A DNA stretch of 64,000 nt from Mucilaginibacter sp. OK098 (GTDB lineage Bacteria > Bacteroidota > Bacteroidia > Sphingobacteriales > Sphingobacteriaceae), in assembly GCF_900142915.1 (NCBI RefSeq), contig NZ_FRCM01000006.1, positions 13,503 to 77,502 of the forward strand, given 5' to 3'. The position numbers were made by a program, and so were the translations under genes. This document shows, one piece after another, positions 25,897 through 34,380 of the stretch. The notes beneath the pieces were generated by a model. That model ran no database searches and was not told the DNA's origin. It was given only the letters and a program-made list of their open reading frames with translations. The first letter of the stretch is position 1. Each line of letters starts with the position of its first letter.

Positions 25897-27071
25897 TGAA
25901 GAGTTTGAGAGTGTATTTGATAGTTGCAGGGGTGTTATTGGTGTTTTATATAACAGCACAACTAAATCAACCCAGATCTGTTGACTGGAGCGAAAATTTT
26001 AACAGTAAAGAAAAATCGCCGTTCGGAACTTATATTTTATTTAACCGGATCAACGATATATTTCCGGGTTCAAAAATAACTACGTATCGCCAGCCTGTTT
26101 ATAATGTAATTGCTGAGGATTCGATAAAAAATTCATCGTACCTAATTGTTTGCCAAAGCATCGCCCCAACACCTGCAGATTATGAACAACTAACCAATTA
26201 TATTAAGCAGGGTAATAACGTTTTTATTGCATCCGACTATTTTGGAGGTGCGTTCGACAAAAAATTGCATCTTGTAACCAATTATAATATTTCATTTGGT
26301 CAGAATGATAAATCTGTAAGATTTTTAAGTCCTTACCTCGACAGTGCCAGGCAATACAAAATTGAAAAAGGGTGCGGTAATGTTTATTTCAGCAAGTTTG
26401 ATACTGCGCATGCAGTAGTAATTGGTGAAAATATTGACCACCGGCCCAATTTTATAAAGTATCCTTTTGGGAAAGGATCATTGTACCTTGTTGCGAATCC
26501 GAAATTATTCAGCAATTACAGCCTGTTGAAACCGCAGGGCGCGGCATATGCGGCAACGGCATTATCATTTTTAAAAGGCACAAAACAGCTGGTTGTTGAT
26601 GAATATTACAGCCAGGGGATGGAAGAAGCATCACCAATGCGCCTGTTTTTGAGTAACCCAACACTGCAATGGGCCTATTATATAACTATTTTTAGCTTAT
26701 TGGTTTTTGTGTTATTTGAAATTAAGAGAAGACAGCGCATTATTCCCGTAATTGAGCCTTTGAGCAATGCTACCTTAGATTTTGTGACTGTTGTTGGTCA
26801 GGTTTATTACGAAAAACACGACAATGCAAACATCGTACAAAAAAATATCACCTACCTTTTAGCACACTTACGGGACGATTACCAGTTAAGAACCGACAAA
26901 CTTGATAATGAGTTTAAAGAAAAGCTGGTAAAGAAAACCGACATTGAAAGCAAGTTTGTGACCGAGTTGATTGATTACATTAACTATATAAGCGTACAGG
27001 ATAAGGTAACCGACCGCGAACTGATTAAACTAAACCAACTGATAGAAAAATTTTATATCAAAGCCAGGTAA
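25896..27071 (+). CDS. DUF4350 domain membrane protein
   Basis: This protein has 391 residues if started at the ATG 25896 (TGATG overlap with the DUF4129 stop); a GTG at 25893 adds one residue. An N-terminal helix is followed by a periplasmic Rossmann-like domain with SPFGTYILFNRINDIFPGSK and YLIVCQSIAPTPADYEQLTN. A second membrane helix lies near residue 262 (WAYYITIFSLLVFVLFEI), and the tail is cytoplasmic and helical. The layout is the DUF4350 type. The MoxR gene begins 2 bp after its stop. Function unknown. Confidence 0.78.
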   Translation: MKSLRVYLIVAGVLLVFYITAQLNQPRSVDWSENFNSKEKSPFGTYILFNRINDIFPGSKITTYRQPVYNVIAEDSIKNSSYLIVCQSIAPTPADYEQLTNYIKQGNNVFIASDYFGGAFDKKLHLVTNYNISFGQNDKSVRFLSPYLDSARQYKIEKGCGNVYFSKFDTAHAVVIGENIDHRPNFIKYPFGKGSLYLVANPKLFSNYSLLKPQGAAYAATALSFLKGTKQLVVDEYYSQGMEEASPMRLFLSNPTLQWAYYITIFSLLVFVLFEIKRRQRIIPVIEPLSNATLDFVTVVGQVYYEKHDNANIVQKNITYLLAHLRDDYQLRTDKLDNEFKEKLVKKTDIESKFVTELIDYINYISVQDKVTDRELIKLNQLIEKFYIKAR

Positions 27072-27072
27072 T

Positions 27073-28050
27073 ATGGAAGACGGAATATTTGAACAAAGAA
27101 CTGATTTGAGCAAGCTTAGCGCCGCCGTTGAGCAAATGAAAGCTGCAATAAGTAAGGTAATTGTGGGGCAGCATGATAGCATTGAGCTGTTAATTGCGGG
27201 GATCCTTGCCGATGGACATATATTGATTGAAGGTGTACCCGGGGTGGCCAAAACATTAACTGCCAAACTGATTGCTAAATCAATAGATGTAAAATATTCA
27301 AGGATCCAGTTCACGCCTGATCTGATGCCTTCGGATATTTTGGGGACGTCGGTTTTTAACCCTAAGACTACCGAGTTTGCGCTTAAGCGGGGGCCAATTT
27401 TCGGCAATATTATATTGATTGATGAAATTAACCGTGCGCCTGCTAAAACACAATCGGCCTTATTTGAGGTAATGGAAGAGCGCCAGCTAACAATTGATGG
27501 CGAAACCTACCTGATGGATGAGCCTTTTATGGTGCTTGCCACACAAAACCCCGTAGAGCACGAAGGCACTTACCGGCTGCCCGAAGCACAGCTTGACCGC
27601 TTTTTATTTAAGATAGAGATCCAATACCCTACACTTGACGAGGAGATAGCGATTATAACGCAGCAGCATCACCAAAAAACAAATGATCAGCTATTGGATA
27701 TTAAACCGGTGTTATCTGCAAGTGATATAAAATCAATAAAACAGACGGTAAAAGGCCTGCACGTTGAGCCAAATATCATTGAGTTTGTTGCCAAAATTAT
27801 TCATGAAAGCCGGAATAATAAATCGTTAGACCTGGGCGGATCGCCAAGGGCATCGCTTGCAATTGTAAATGGTGCTAAAGCCCTGGCAGCCATAAAAGGA
27901 CGCGATTTTGTAACACCTGAAGATATTATTGCTGTTGCTGCACCGGTTTTAAGGCACCGTATAATGCTTACCCCTGATAAGGAAATGGAAGGCGTTACAC
28001 CCGATAATGTTGTGTCGCAAATAATTCAAAAAATTGAGGTACCTAGATAG
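27073..28050 (+). CDS. MoxR family AAA+ ATPase
   Basis: This 325-residue chaperone-like ATPase has Walker A GVPGVAKT (about 59-66), Walker B ILIDEINRAPAKTQSALFEV (about 115-134), sensor 1 MVLATQNPVEHEGTYRLPEA and a sensor 2 arginine in GSPRASLA. MoxR proteins work with von Willebrand-like DUF58 partners, and the DUF58 gene follows. Upstream it is coupled to DUF4350 with a 2-bp gap. It ends directly at a dispersed repeat (28050-28080) and a palindrome (28088-28120), so the DUF58 gene may be partly uncoupled from it. Confidence 0.92.
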   Translation: MEDGIFEQRTDLSKLSAAVEQMKAAISKVIVGQHDSIELLIAGILADGHILIEGVPGVAKTLTAKLIAKSIDVKYSRIQFTPDLMPSDILGTSVFNPKTTEFALKRGPIFGNIILIDEINRAPAKTQSALFEVMEERQLTIDGETYLMDEPFMVLATQNPVEHEGTYRLPEAQLDRFLFKIEIQYPTLDEEIAIITQQHHQKTNDQLLDIKPVLSASDIKSIKQTVKGLHVEPNIIEFVAKIIHESRNNKSLDLGGSPRASLAIVNGAKALAAIKGRDFVTPEDIIAVAAPVLRHRIMLTPDKEMEGVTPDNVVSQIIQKIEVPR

Positions 28051-28080
28051 AGATTAGAGGATGGAGGTTAGAGATTAGTT
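28050..28080. repeat. gattagag-ggaggttagagattag repeat, copy 3
   Basis: The unit gagattagaggatggaggtt plus agagattagtt starts on the last base of the MoxR stop codon. It resembles the copies at 7831-7860 and 9633-9657, which also follow stop codons. Confidence 0.65.
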
Positions 28081-28087
28081 GGGAAAG

Positions 28088-28120
28088 AGACTTACGAAGT
28101 TTTTTAAACTACGTAAGTCT
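28088..28120. repeat. 33-bp palindrome, copy 2
   Basis: The arms agacttacgaagtttt and aaactacgtaagtct have one mismatch and the same 33-bp length as the copies at 5464-5496 and 52038-52070. It lies 21 bp before the DUF58 GTG start, so it is in the 5' leader of that gene. Confidence 0.8.
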
Positions 28121-28141
28121 CACAATTTAACAAACTATTAA

Positions 28142-29488
28142 GTGAAGAAAGTTTTTAGGTTATTTTATACAGATCTTTTTTTTACCAACCGCTTATGGTC
28201 AGGGATCGGGCTTTGCGTGGTGTTGTTTTTATTTGCCTTCTTTTTCCCATGGCTGGGTGTTATTCCTGAACTGGTGTTTTATACACTGGCGCTGCTTTTT
28301 ATTGCCGATATCATTATGCTTTATCAAACCTCAAAAGGGATCTTTGCCAAGCGGCATGCTCCCGAGCGCTTGAGTAACAGCGATGATAACGATTTGGGCA
28401 TTTATATAGAAAACTGGTATCCTTTTAATGTTAATATCGGCATTATTGATGAAATACCTTTCCAATTTCAAAAGAGGGACATCTGGTTTAAAACTGAGTT
28501 AAAGCCCCGTCAGCGAAAGCTCATCAGCTATACTTTACGGCCAACAAGACGGGGTGAATATGAGTTTGGATATATCAGGGTGTATGTAATGTCGTCATTG
28601 GGCCTTACCAGGCGACGGTATAATTTTAGCCAGGGCGAAACATTGGCTGTATATCCTTCCTTTTTGCAGATGCGTAAATATGAACTGATGGCCATATCAA
28701 ACAACCTGTCAGAAATCGGCATAAAAAAAATGAGGCGGCTTGGACACAGTCTGGAGTTTGAGCAGGTAAAAAATTATGTGCAGGGCGATGATTACCGAAC
28801 CATAAACTGGAAAGCAACGGCAAGGCAGGGCACCTTAATGACCAATTCATATACTGATGAAAAATCGCAGCATGTATATTGTGTGATAGATAAGTCAAGG
28901 GCTATGAAAATGCCTTTTGAAGGATTGAGCCTTTTGGATTATGCAATTAACGCCAGCCTGGTATTATCAAACGTTGCCCTGCTTAAGGAAGATAAAGCCG
29001 GATTGATAACGGCAGGTGAAAAAATAGGGGCGGTAATCCCTTCCGACAGGCGCCCTACACAGATCAATAAAATCCTTGAGGTTTTATACAAAGAGAAAAC
29101 GCGCTACCTGGAAACCAATATGGAGCTGCTATATGCCACCATCCGTAGTGTAATTAAACAGCGCAGCCTGGTGGTGTTTTTTACTAATTACGAAAGTATG
29201 TCGGCCTTGCAAAGGCAACTGCCTTTTTTAAAGCGGATTGCCAAATTTCACTTATTACTCGTTGTATTTTTTGAAAATACCGAGCTGAAAAAGTTAAATG
29301 AAAAACCTGCTGACGATGTTGAAGGCATCTACATAAAAACCATCGCTGAAAAATTTGCCTACGATAAAAAACTGATTGTAAAAGAGCTGGCCAAATATAA
29401 TATTCAATCTATTTTAACCACACCGCAGAATCTTACTATCAATACCATTAACAGGTATCTGGAATTGAAGGCAAAGCAAAAAATTTAA
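28142..29488 (+). CDS. DUF58 domain protein
   Basis: This 448-residue protein starts at GTG. Two N-terminal membrane segments (about 15-60) are followed by the DUF58 signature VKNYVQGDDYRTINWKATAR (about 208-227). A von Willebrand A-like region follows, with a degraded metal site (CVIDKSRAM). It is the partner usually found beside MoxR. The last 22 codons recur as a remnant at 30773-30841 (18 of 22 identical), which shows that DNA carrying this gene's 3' end was duplicated or imported nearby. Confidence 0.88.
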   Translation: MKKVFRLFYTDLFFTNRLWSGIGLCVVLFLFAFFFPWLGVIPELVFYTLALLFIADIIMLYQTSKGIFAKRHAPERLSNSDDNDLGIYIENWYPFNVNIGIIDEIPFQFQKRDIWFKTELKPRQRKLISYTLRPTRRGEYEFGYIRVYVMSSLGLTRRRYNFSQGETLAVYPSFLQMRKYELMAISNNLSEIGIKKMRRLGHSLEFEQVKNYVQGDDYRTINWKATARQGTLMTNSYTDEKSQHVYCVIDKSRAMKMPFEGLSLLDYAINASLVLSNVALLKEDKAGLITAGEKIGAVIPSDRRPTQINKILEVLYKEKTRYLETNMELLYATIRSVIKQRSLVVFFTNYESMSALQRQLPFLKRIAKFHLLLVVFFENTELKKLNEKPADDVEGIYIKTIAEKFAYDKKLIVKELAKYNIQSILTTPQNLTINTINRYLELKAKQKI

Positions 29489-29492
29489 GATC

Positions 29493-30656
29493 ATGGGTAT
29501 ATACGCAATAATACTTCCCATCTTGTTCCTAATTATCAGATTGATAATCAGGAACCAAAACCGGCAGGCTATCAATGAAATTAAGGAAACCGTAGTAGCC
29601 CTCCGACCTTCACAGGATCCGTCAGATTACCTCATTATGGCAACCAATGCTATGATAAACAGGGGGCAGCATCCGGATTACATTAAAAAGAGCTTAATGG
29701 TGAAGAAGCTTTCTGAAGAAGCTGCTACTGCGGTAATTGATAAAGCGCGTGGAATCTACGAAAAATGGGAATCGGGTTTAAGCCCTGAAGAAAGGCTAAG
29801 GCATGACGAAAGAGTCAAAAATTTTGACGCGGCTGTAAGCGAATTGCCCGAAGAGGTCACCATAAATCCCAGTATTTACCGGTTTTCAAAGATGGCACAT
29901 ACCGTTCTCAATTATCGGGGCTCTTTAATGGGCCATGTAAATTTGAGACAACGACAAACAGCTAAAGAAAAGCTATATTTAGTTGCTGCCCTGGCATCGG
30001 CCGCACCAGTAAAATCGAATAAAATTGCGGAGGTTGGCGAGGCCTCATTTAAAGAAGCTGGTGGTGATGACCTTTCTCCTTTTGTACGGACTGTTACCGT
30101 TAAAGGCACCACGACAGGAATTTTGCCTTATTTGCCAACGGAGCTCCTCACGGCTTTTAAGATCAAAAAAATAGGCGAATGGAAGCCAGCAAATGATGTC
30201 GGTTACGTTACGGAAGCCGAAATACTGGGCACGGTCAACAGTGCCTTTGAAGTCGGGTTTATGGCGACAGATTATGCAATCAATCAGCATATTTACAAAA
30301 CACAGCCGAATTTAAAAATGAGGCTTTCTGCATTTTTATTTTCAGTTGCAGAATGGAGTGTGGATAACGATTTACTTGACAGGGCAGGAAATTCAATTGG
30401 ATTTTTGTTGGACAAAGAAGAAGGCCGACTTTCGAACTATTATTTTGTTGGAAAAATTCTGCAATTGAAACCGGTCAAAATTTATAATGAGAACTACGGC
30501 CACCTGATCAAACTGGAAATCGATATGACTGAAAACAATAGCTTCGTAATCGATGTATTCGTAAATAACGAAAATATGAAATTAAATCAGATGACAATAG
30601 GTATGATGATCAGAGGCGGTTTATGGATGCAGGGCGAAATTGCCGGCAACTTGTAA
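29493..30656 (+). CDS. Hypothetical membrane-anchored protein
   Basis: The 387 residues start with a single membrane helix (MGIYAIILPILFLIIRLI), then a soluble region with helices and a beta-rich end. I do not recognise a family. A region near 60-100 with repeated Arg/Lys/Glu helices and a compact C-terminal beta segment (about 310-385) are the only visible features. It starts 4 bp after the DUF58 stop. It is followed by a 3' fragment of an mscS-like gene and a second DUF58 3' fragment. It therefore lies inside a recombined segment and may be either the native neighbour or a passenger. Confidence 0.55.
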   Translation: MGIYAIILPILFLIIRLIIRNQNRQAINEIKETVVALRPSQDPSDYLIMATNAMINRGQHPDYIKKSLMVKKLSEEAATAVIDKARGIYEKWESGLSPEERLRHDERVKNFDAAVSELPEEVTINPSIYRFSKMAHTVLNYRGSLMGHVNLRQRQTAKEKLYLVAALASAAPVKSNKIAEVGEASFKEAGGDDLSPFVRTVTVKGTTTGILPYLPTELLTAFKIKKIGEWKPANDVGYVTEAEILGTVNSAFEVGFMATDYAINQHIYKTQPNLKMRLSAFLFSVAEWSVDNDLLDRAGNSIGFLLDKEEGRLSNYYFVGKILQLKPVKIYNENYGHLIKLEIDMTENNSFVIDVFVNNENMKLNQMTIGMMIRGGLWMQGEIAGNL

Positions 30657-30663
30657 TTACTCC

Positions 30664-30774
30664 TTATCCCGGCTTAGGGAAATTAACGCCGGCCGCGCCG
30701 AGGTTTTTAAAAATTCGTTCCATCAGGGCTATTTTTACGGTGAGGAAATCGCCGGGTAAAATCCATACGTTTAC
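30664..30774 (-). pseudogene. 3' fragment of a second mscS-like gene
   Basis: On the minus strand 36 codons and a stop survive. They begin VNVWILPGDFLTVKIALMER and end FPKPG, about 24 of 36 identical to the end of the intact mscS (30838-31629). The frame and stop are preserved, so the fragment came from a functional gene. It has no start and cannot be expressed alone. Confidence 0.8.
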
Positions 30775-30841
30775 ACCGAAAAATCTGACTATCAATGCCA
30801 TTAACAGGTACCTGGAAGTGAAAGCAAATCAAAAGATTTAA
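30773..30841 (+). pseudogene. 3' fragment of a second DUF58 gene
   Basis: The 22 codons TPKNLTINAINRYLEV plus KANQKI match the last 22 of the intact DUF58 gene at 18 positions. Its TAA overlaps the mscS stop by 2 bp, as expected if it was once the natural convergent neighbour of that mscS. The apparent frame running through both fragments is a chimaera, not a gene. Confidence 0.8.
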
Positions 30842-31629
30842 GCGCCTGGTTTAGGGAAAGTAATACCTGCAACCGCAAGATCTTTTATTATTTTTTCCAT
30901 CAGGGCTATTTTAACATCCAAAAAGTTAACGGGTTCAACCCAAACATTTACGGTGATCCTTATGCTGTCGTTATCCAGCCCGATAAGTCCTACTCTTGAT
31001 GCCGGATCAGTCAATATATTTTTTGTTGCTTTAATCGCATCCAGCATTATCTTCCGGGCTTTATCAATATCAGCGGTATAACTTAACCTTACGTCAAAAT
31101 CAAGGCGGCGTTTACCCTCACGGGTTACGTTTACTATTACCTCGTTAAAGAGTTTACCATTTGGGATGATAACGGTTTTGTTATCGGCTGTAAGCAAAAC
31201 GGTGTAAAAGATCTGGATAGAGATCACCCTACCATCCTGGCCCTGCGCTACAATGCTATCGTCAAGCTCAAACGGCTTTAATAATAATATCAATACACCA
31301 CCAGCAAAATTCTGGAATGTACCGGATAAGGCTAAACCTGCCGCAACGCTGAATGCACCGATAATAGTAGTGAATATGGTTAGCTCAAAACCAAGAATAT
31401 TCATTACCGAAATAATCAGTAAAACATATAGGCTTGTGATGCTGAGACTAAGAAAGAAAGGTTGTAATGATGAATGAACTTTGTTTCTGCTCATCCGGTC
31501 GCGCATGCGGGAGCGGATAAATCTGATGAGCCAAAGGCCGAAAACAAAAGCTACTATTCCGAAAATGTAGCTGGGCCCGCGGGTGATGAGCCAATGGTGA
31601 AATTCCTGGTAAAATTCTTTTACTTCCAT
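30838..31629 (-). CDS. mscS: Small-conductance mechanosensitive channel (MscS family)
   Basis: This protein has 263 residues from the ATG at 31629; an upstream TTG start is less likely. Three membrane helices are present. The pore-lining TM3 has the Gly/Ala pattern AFSVAAGLALSGTFQNFAGG, followed by the beta domain (IFYTVLLTADNKTVIIPNG) and a C-terminal alpha/beta domain. It opens on membrane tension to release solutes. Both its 5' and 3' flanks hold pieces of a related mscS, so it appears to have replaced the core of an older copy. Confidence 0.92.
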   Translation of the reverse strand: MEVKEFYQEFHHWLITRGPSYIFGIVAFVFGLWLIRFIRSRMRDRMSRNKVHSSLQPFFLSLSITSLYVLLIISVMNILGFELTIFTTIIGAFSVAAGLALSGTFQNFAGGVLILLLKPFELDDSIVAQGQDGRVISIQIFYTVLLTADNKTVIIPNGKLFNEVIVNVTREGKRRLDFDVRLSYTADIDKARKIMLDAIKATKNILTDPASRVGLIGLDNDSIRITVNVWVEPVNFLDVKIALMEKIIKDLAVAGITFPKPGA

Positions 31630-31653
31630 AAACGGAAGCAAAGTTAAAAATTA

Positions 31654-31755
31654 TTATTTACCGTAGATGGTTATGAAAAGCTCGGGGCCTTTAAAAAACA
31701 CCCATTCAACTATCTGGCTTTGAAGATACCTTGCTTTTTCTGTTAAATTTTTCAT
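31654..31755 (-). pseudogene. Probable 5' fragment of the older mscS copy
   Basis: A 33-codon ORF (MKNLTEKARYLQSQIVEWVF ... GPELFITIYGK, TAA) lies 24 bp upstream of mscS on the same strand. Its VEW-x3-KGPELFI part aligns with HHWLITRGPSYIFG at the N-terminus of the intact channel. It looks like the first 30 codons of a channel gene truncated before TM1. An independent small ORF remains possible. Confidence 0.45.
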
Positions 31756-31915
31756 GGTATTTATGTATGTTCAAATGCTGTGCCCAATTGCCTTGCTTTG
31801 ATCTCTAATACAAAAATACTGCTTATTGTAACCCGAATATTACTTAATCAATCATTTGATTAACAGATGACCATCCGTTTACCTTTAAATGACGAAACCG
31901 GTGTGTTCTAAAACA

Positions 31916-31947
31916 AAACCCCTGTCTGATAAAACAGACAGGGGTTT
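31916..31947 (-). terminator. Intrinsic terminator for groESL
   Basis: Perfect 13-bp arms (aaacccctgtctg / cagacaggggttt) surround a 6-nt loop. Read on the minus strand, the hairpin is followed by ttttgttttag. It lies about 100 bp past the groEL stop. Confidence 0.85.
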
Positions 31948-32017
31948 GTTTGGTCATTTGTCATTGGGGCATTAGTACTGAATGTATTCGACTCAAGACT
32001 TTGGACTTTATATTATT

Positions 32018-32043
32018 CCTCCCCCTTTAGGGGGCCGGGGGCT
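32018..32043 (-). repeat. C-rich/G-rich dispersed repeat, copy 2 (directly after groEL)
   Basis: This is the reverse-orientation relative of the repeat at 5306-5331. It ends 1 bp from the groEL stop codon. Confidence 0.7.
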
Positions 32044-32044
32044 C

Positions 32045-33679
32045 TTACATCATGCCGCCCATACCGCCGCCGCCCATTGGAGCGCCGCCAGCCGGAGCAT
32101 CTTCAGGATCGTCAGCCAATACGCATTCTGTTGTTAACAACATTGATGCGATTGAAGCTGCATTCTCTAAAGCTACACGACCTACTTTGGTAGGGTCAAT
32201 AACACCTGCACCAATTAAGTTTTCGTATTTATCAGTACGTGCGTTGTAACCAAAATCAGCTTTACCTTCTTTTACTTTCTGCACTACGATAGAACCTTCG
32301 ATACCTGCGTTTTCGCAGATTTGACGCAATGGTTCTTCAATAGCACGACGGATGATCTGGATCCCTGTGTTTTCGTCTTCGTTAGCACCTTTAAGGTCAA
32401 TCAAAGCTTCAACTGCACGGATAAAGGCTACACCGCCACCGGCAACAATACCTTCTTCAACAGCCGCGCGGGTTGCATGTAAAGCATCGTCAACACGGTC
32501 TTTCTTTTCTTTCATTTCAACTTCAGATGCAGCACCGATGTATAATACGGCAACACCACCCGATAGTTTAGCTAAACGCTCCTGTAATTTTTCTTTATCG
32601 TAATCAGAAGTAGTTGACTCGATCTGAGATTTGATCTGGCTAACGCGAGATTGGATTTCTTCAGGTTTACCTGCTCCGTTAATTATAGTAGTGTTGTCTT
32701 TATCAATAATGATCTTTTCAGCAGTACCTAAGTAAGTAAGATCAGCATTTTCAAGTTTGTAACCTCTTTCTTCAGAAATTACAGTACCACCTGTAAGGAT
32801 AGCGATATCTTCAAGCATAGCTTTACGACGATCGCCAAAACCAGGGGCTTTAACAGCAGCAACTTTCAGTGAGCCACGGATCTTGTTAACTACTAATGTA
32901 GCTAATGCTTCACCGTCTAAATCTTCAGCAATAATTAAAAGTGGTTTGCCGGTTTGAACTTGTTTTTCAAGTATAGGCAATAACTCTTTCATTGAAGAGA
33001 TCTTTTTATCGTAGATCAGGATGTATGGGTTTTCCAACTCAACTTCCATTTTATCAGCATTGGTTACGAAGTAAGGAGAAAGGTAACCACGGTCAAACTG
33101 CATACCTTCAACAGTTTTAACTTCTGTTTCAGTTCCTTTAGCTTCTTCAACAGTAATTACACCATCTTTTCCAACTTTTTCCATTGCCTCAGCAATTAAC
33201 GAACCGATAACCTCGTCGTTATTGGCAGAAATAGATGCAACTTGTTTGATCTTGTTATTGTCTTCGCCAATACTTTGTGATTGTGCTTTTAAGTTTTCAA
33301 CAACCTTTGAAACTGCTTTATCAATACCGCGTTTCAAATCCATTGGATTTGCACCGGCAGCAACGTTTTTTATACCTGCAGTAACAATAGCCTGGGCTAA
33401 AACAGTAGCAGTAGTAGTACCATCACCTGCAATATCAGCAGTTTTTGATGCAACTTCTTTAACCATTTGCGCACCCATATTTTCAATAGGGTCTTTAAGC
33501 TCAATTTCTTTTGCTACAGTAACACCATCTTTTGTAATAGCAGGTGAACCGAATTTTTTATCAATAATTACGTGACGGCCTTTGGGACCTAATGTTACTT
33601 TAACTGCATTAGCTAAAATATCCACACCGCGTTTTAGCGCGTCGCGTGCTTCAACATTGTATTTAACTTGTTTTGACAT
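32045..33679 (-). CDS. groL: Chaperonin GroEL (Hsp60)
   Basis: The 544 residues match the 60-kDa chaperonin over the full length. The N-terminus is VKYNVEARDALKRGVDILAN, followed by the ATP motif GDGTTTATVLAQAI (about 85-98), the allosteric and apical regions, and the C-terminal GGM repeat (GGGGMGGMM). With GroES it forms the folding chamber in the cytoplasm. It follows groES on the same strand after 166 bp, a gap that contains inverted at-rich repeats. A C/G-rich repeat and a strong terminator follow it. Confidence 0.98.
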   Translation of the reverse strand: MSKQVKYNVEARDALKRGVDILANAVKVTLGPKGRHVIIDKKFGSPAITKDGVTVAKEIELKDPIENMGAQMVKEVASKTADIAGDGTTTATVLAQAIVTAGIKNVAAGANPMDLKRGIDKAVSKVVENLKAQSQSIGEDNNKIKQVASISANNDEVIGSLIAEAMEKVGKDGVITVEEAKGTETEVKTVEGMQFDRGYLSPYFVTNADKMEVELENPYILIYDKKISSMKELLPILEKQVQTGKPLLIIAEDLDGEALATLVVNKIRGSLKVAAVKAPGFGDRRKAMLEDIAILTGGTVISEERGYKLENADLTYLGTAEKIIIDKDNTTIINGAGKPEEIQSRVSQIKSQIESTTSDYDKEKLQERLAKLSGGVAVLYIGAASEVEMKEKKDRVDDALHATRAAVEEGIVAGGGVAFIRAVEALIDLKGANEDENTGIQIIRRAIEEPLRQICENAGIEGSIVVQKVKEGKADFGYNARTDKYENLIGAGVIDPTKVGRVALENAASIASMLLTTECVLADDPEDAPAGGAPMGGGGMGGMM

Positions 33680-33691
33680 TTTTTTAATTTT

Positions 33692-33846
33692 GAATTAGTG
33701 AGTTAGTGAATGAGTGATTTTTAAAGCGCACTTTAAAACTACCCTTTCATTCGTTTTATAGTTTCAATTTTAAGTTATCAATGAGTAACTGACCTGGAAT
33801 TAAGATTTAATAAATCACTAATTCACCCAATCAGTAATTCACTAAT
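33692..33846. repeat. Inverted repeats in the groES-groEL gap
   Basis: The unit gaattagtgagttagtgaat (33691-33710) and an inverse unit aattcactaatt ending near 33846 face each other across 100 bp, with further short gtgaat/attcac units. Folding of the groES-groEL transcript here is possible, and the element could also be a processing or attenuation site. Confidence 0.5.
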
Positions 33847-34133
33847 TAAAGAACCGCGTAAATATCAGATTCACGCATAATTAAATACTCTTTGCCTTCG
33901 TAGGTAATCTCAGTTCCTGCATATTTTCCATACAATACTGTATCACCAGCCTGAACAGTTGGTTTTTTACCTTCACCATCTTCCTGTGATATTGAAATTA
34001 CTGTTCCTTTTTGTGGTTTTTCTTTAGCAGTATCCGGAATAATGATACCTGATGCTGTTTTCTCTTCAGCAGGGGCAGCTTCTACAATCACTCTATTTGC
34101 TGTGCCTGCAATAGGTTTAATGTTTATTGACAT
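33846..34133 (-). CDS. groS: Co-chaperonin GroES (Hsp10)
   Basis: The 95 residues include the mobile-loop region (EEKTASGIIIPDTAKEKPQK, about 23-42) and the GTVISI and EGKEYLIMRESDIYAVL ends typical of GroES. It caps the GroEL ring. It is the first gene of the groESL unit, and a long AT-rich leader lies upstream. No CIRCE-like inverted repeat was recognised. Confidence 0.97.
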   Translation of the reverse strand: MSINIKPIAGTANRVIVEAAPAEEKTASGIIIPDTAKEKPQKGTVISISQEDGEGKKPTVQAGDTVLYGKYAGTEITYEGKEYLIMRESDIYAVL

Positions 34134-34324
34134 AGTTATACAATTATTTAATTTATATATAATTTAAGTTCCGCTGGTATTCATCATCAATTATGCCAAG
34201 CAGGTTCAAAAGTTCAAAATTGGCATGCTACCTGTTCAATTGTCACTTTAAACGGTAGTCCTATTTTCATTATTAATGATAGCTTAACATCCTAGTGCCA
34301 TCATGTCAGTACATGTTTAAAGTA

Positions 34325-34364
34325 AAAAGGCTTCGCCCTGATAGCTATCGGGGCAAAGCCTTTT
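34325..34364 (-). terminator. Intrinsic terminator after secG
   Basis: A long stem of arms aaaaggcttcgccctgatag / ctatcggggcaaagcctttt pairs at about 18 of 20 positions, with A/T runs at the base. It lies 16 bp past the secG stop codon. Confidence 0.85.
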
Positions 34365-34380
34365 AAAATATTTTATTTAC

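Noticed and set aside
30623..30841. A 72-codon plus-strand frame after the hypothetical gene
   Set aside because: It is a chimaera running antisense through the mscS 3' fragment and then into the DUF58 3' fragment. The resemblance to DUF58 is explained by the duplicated tail.
34141..34320. Possible sigma-54 (-24/-12) promoter before groES (TTGGCA...)
   Set aside because: The spacing between the TTGGCA-like and TTG-like parts is too short for a sigma-54 promoter.
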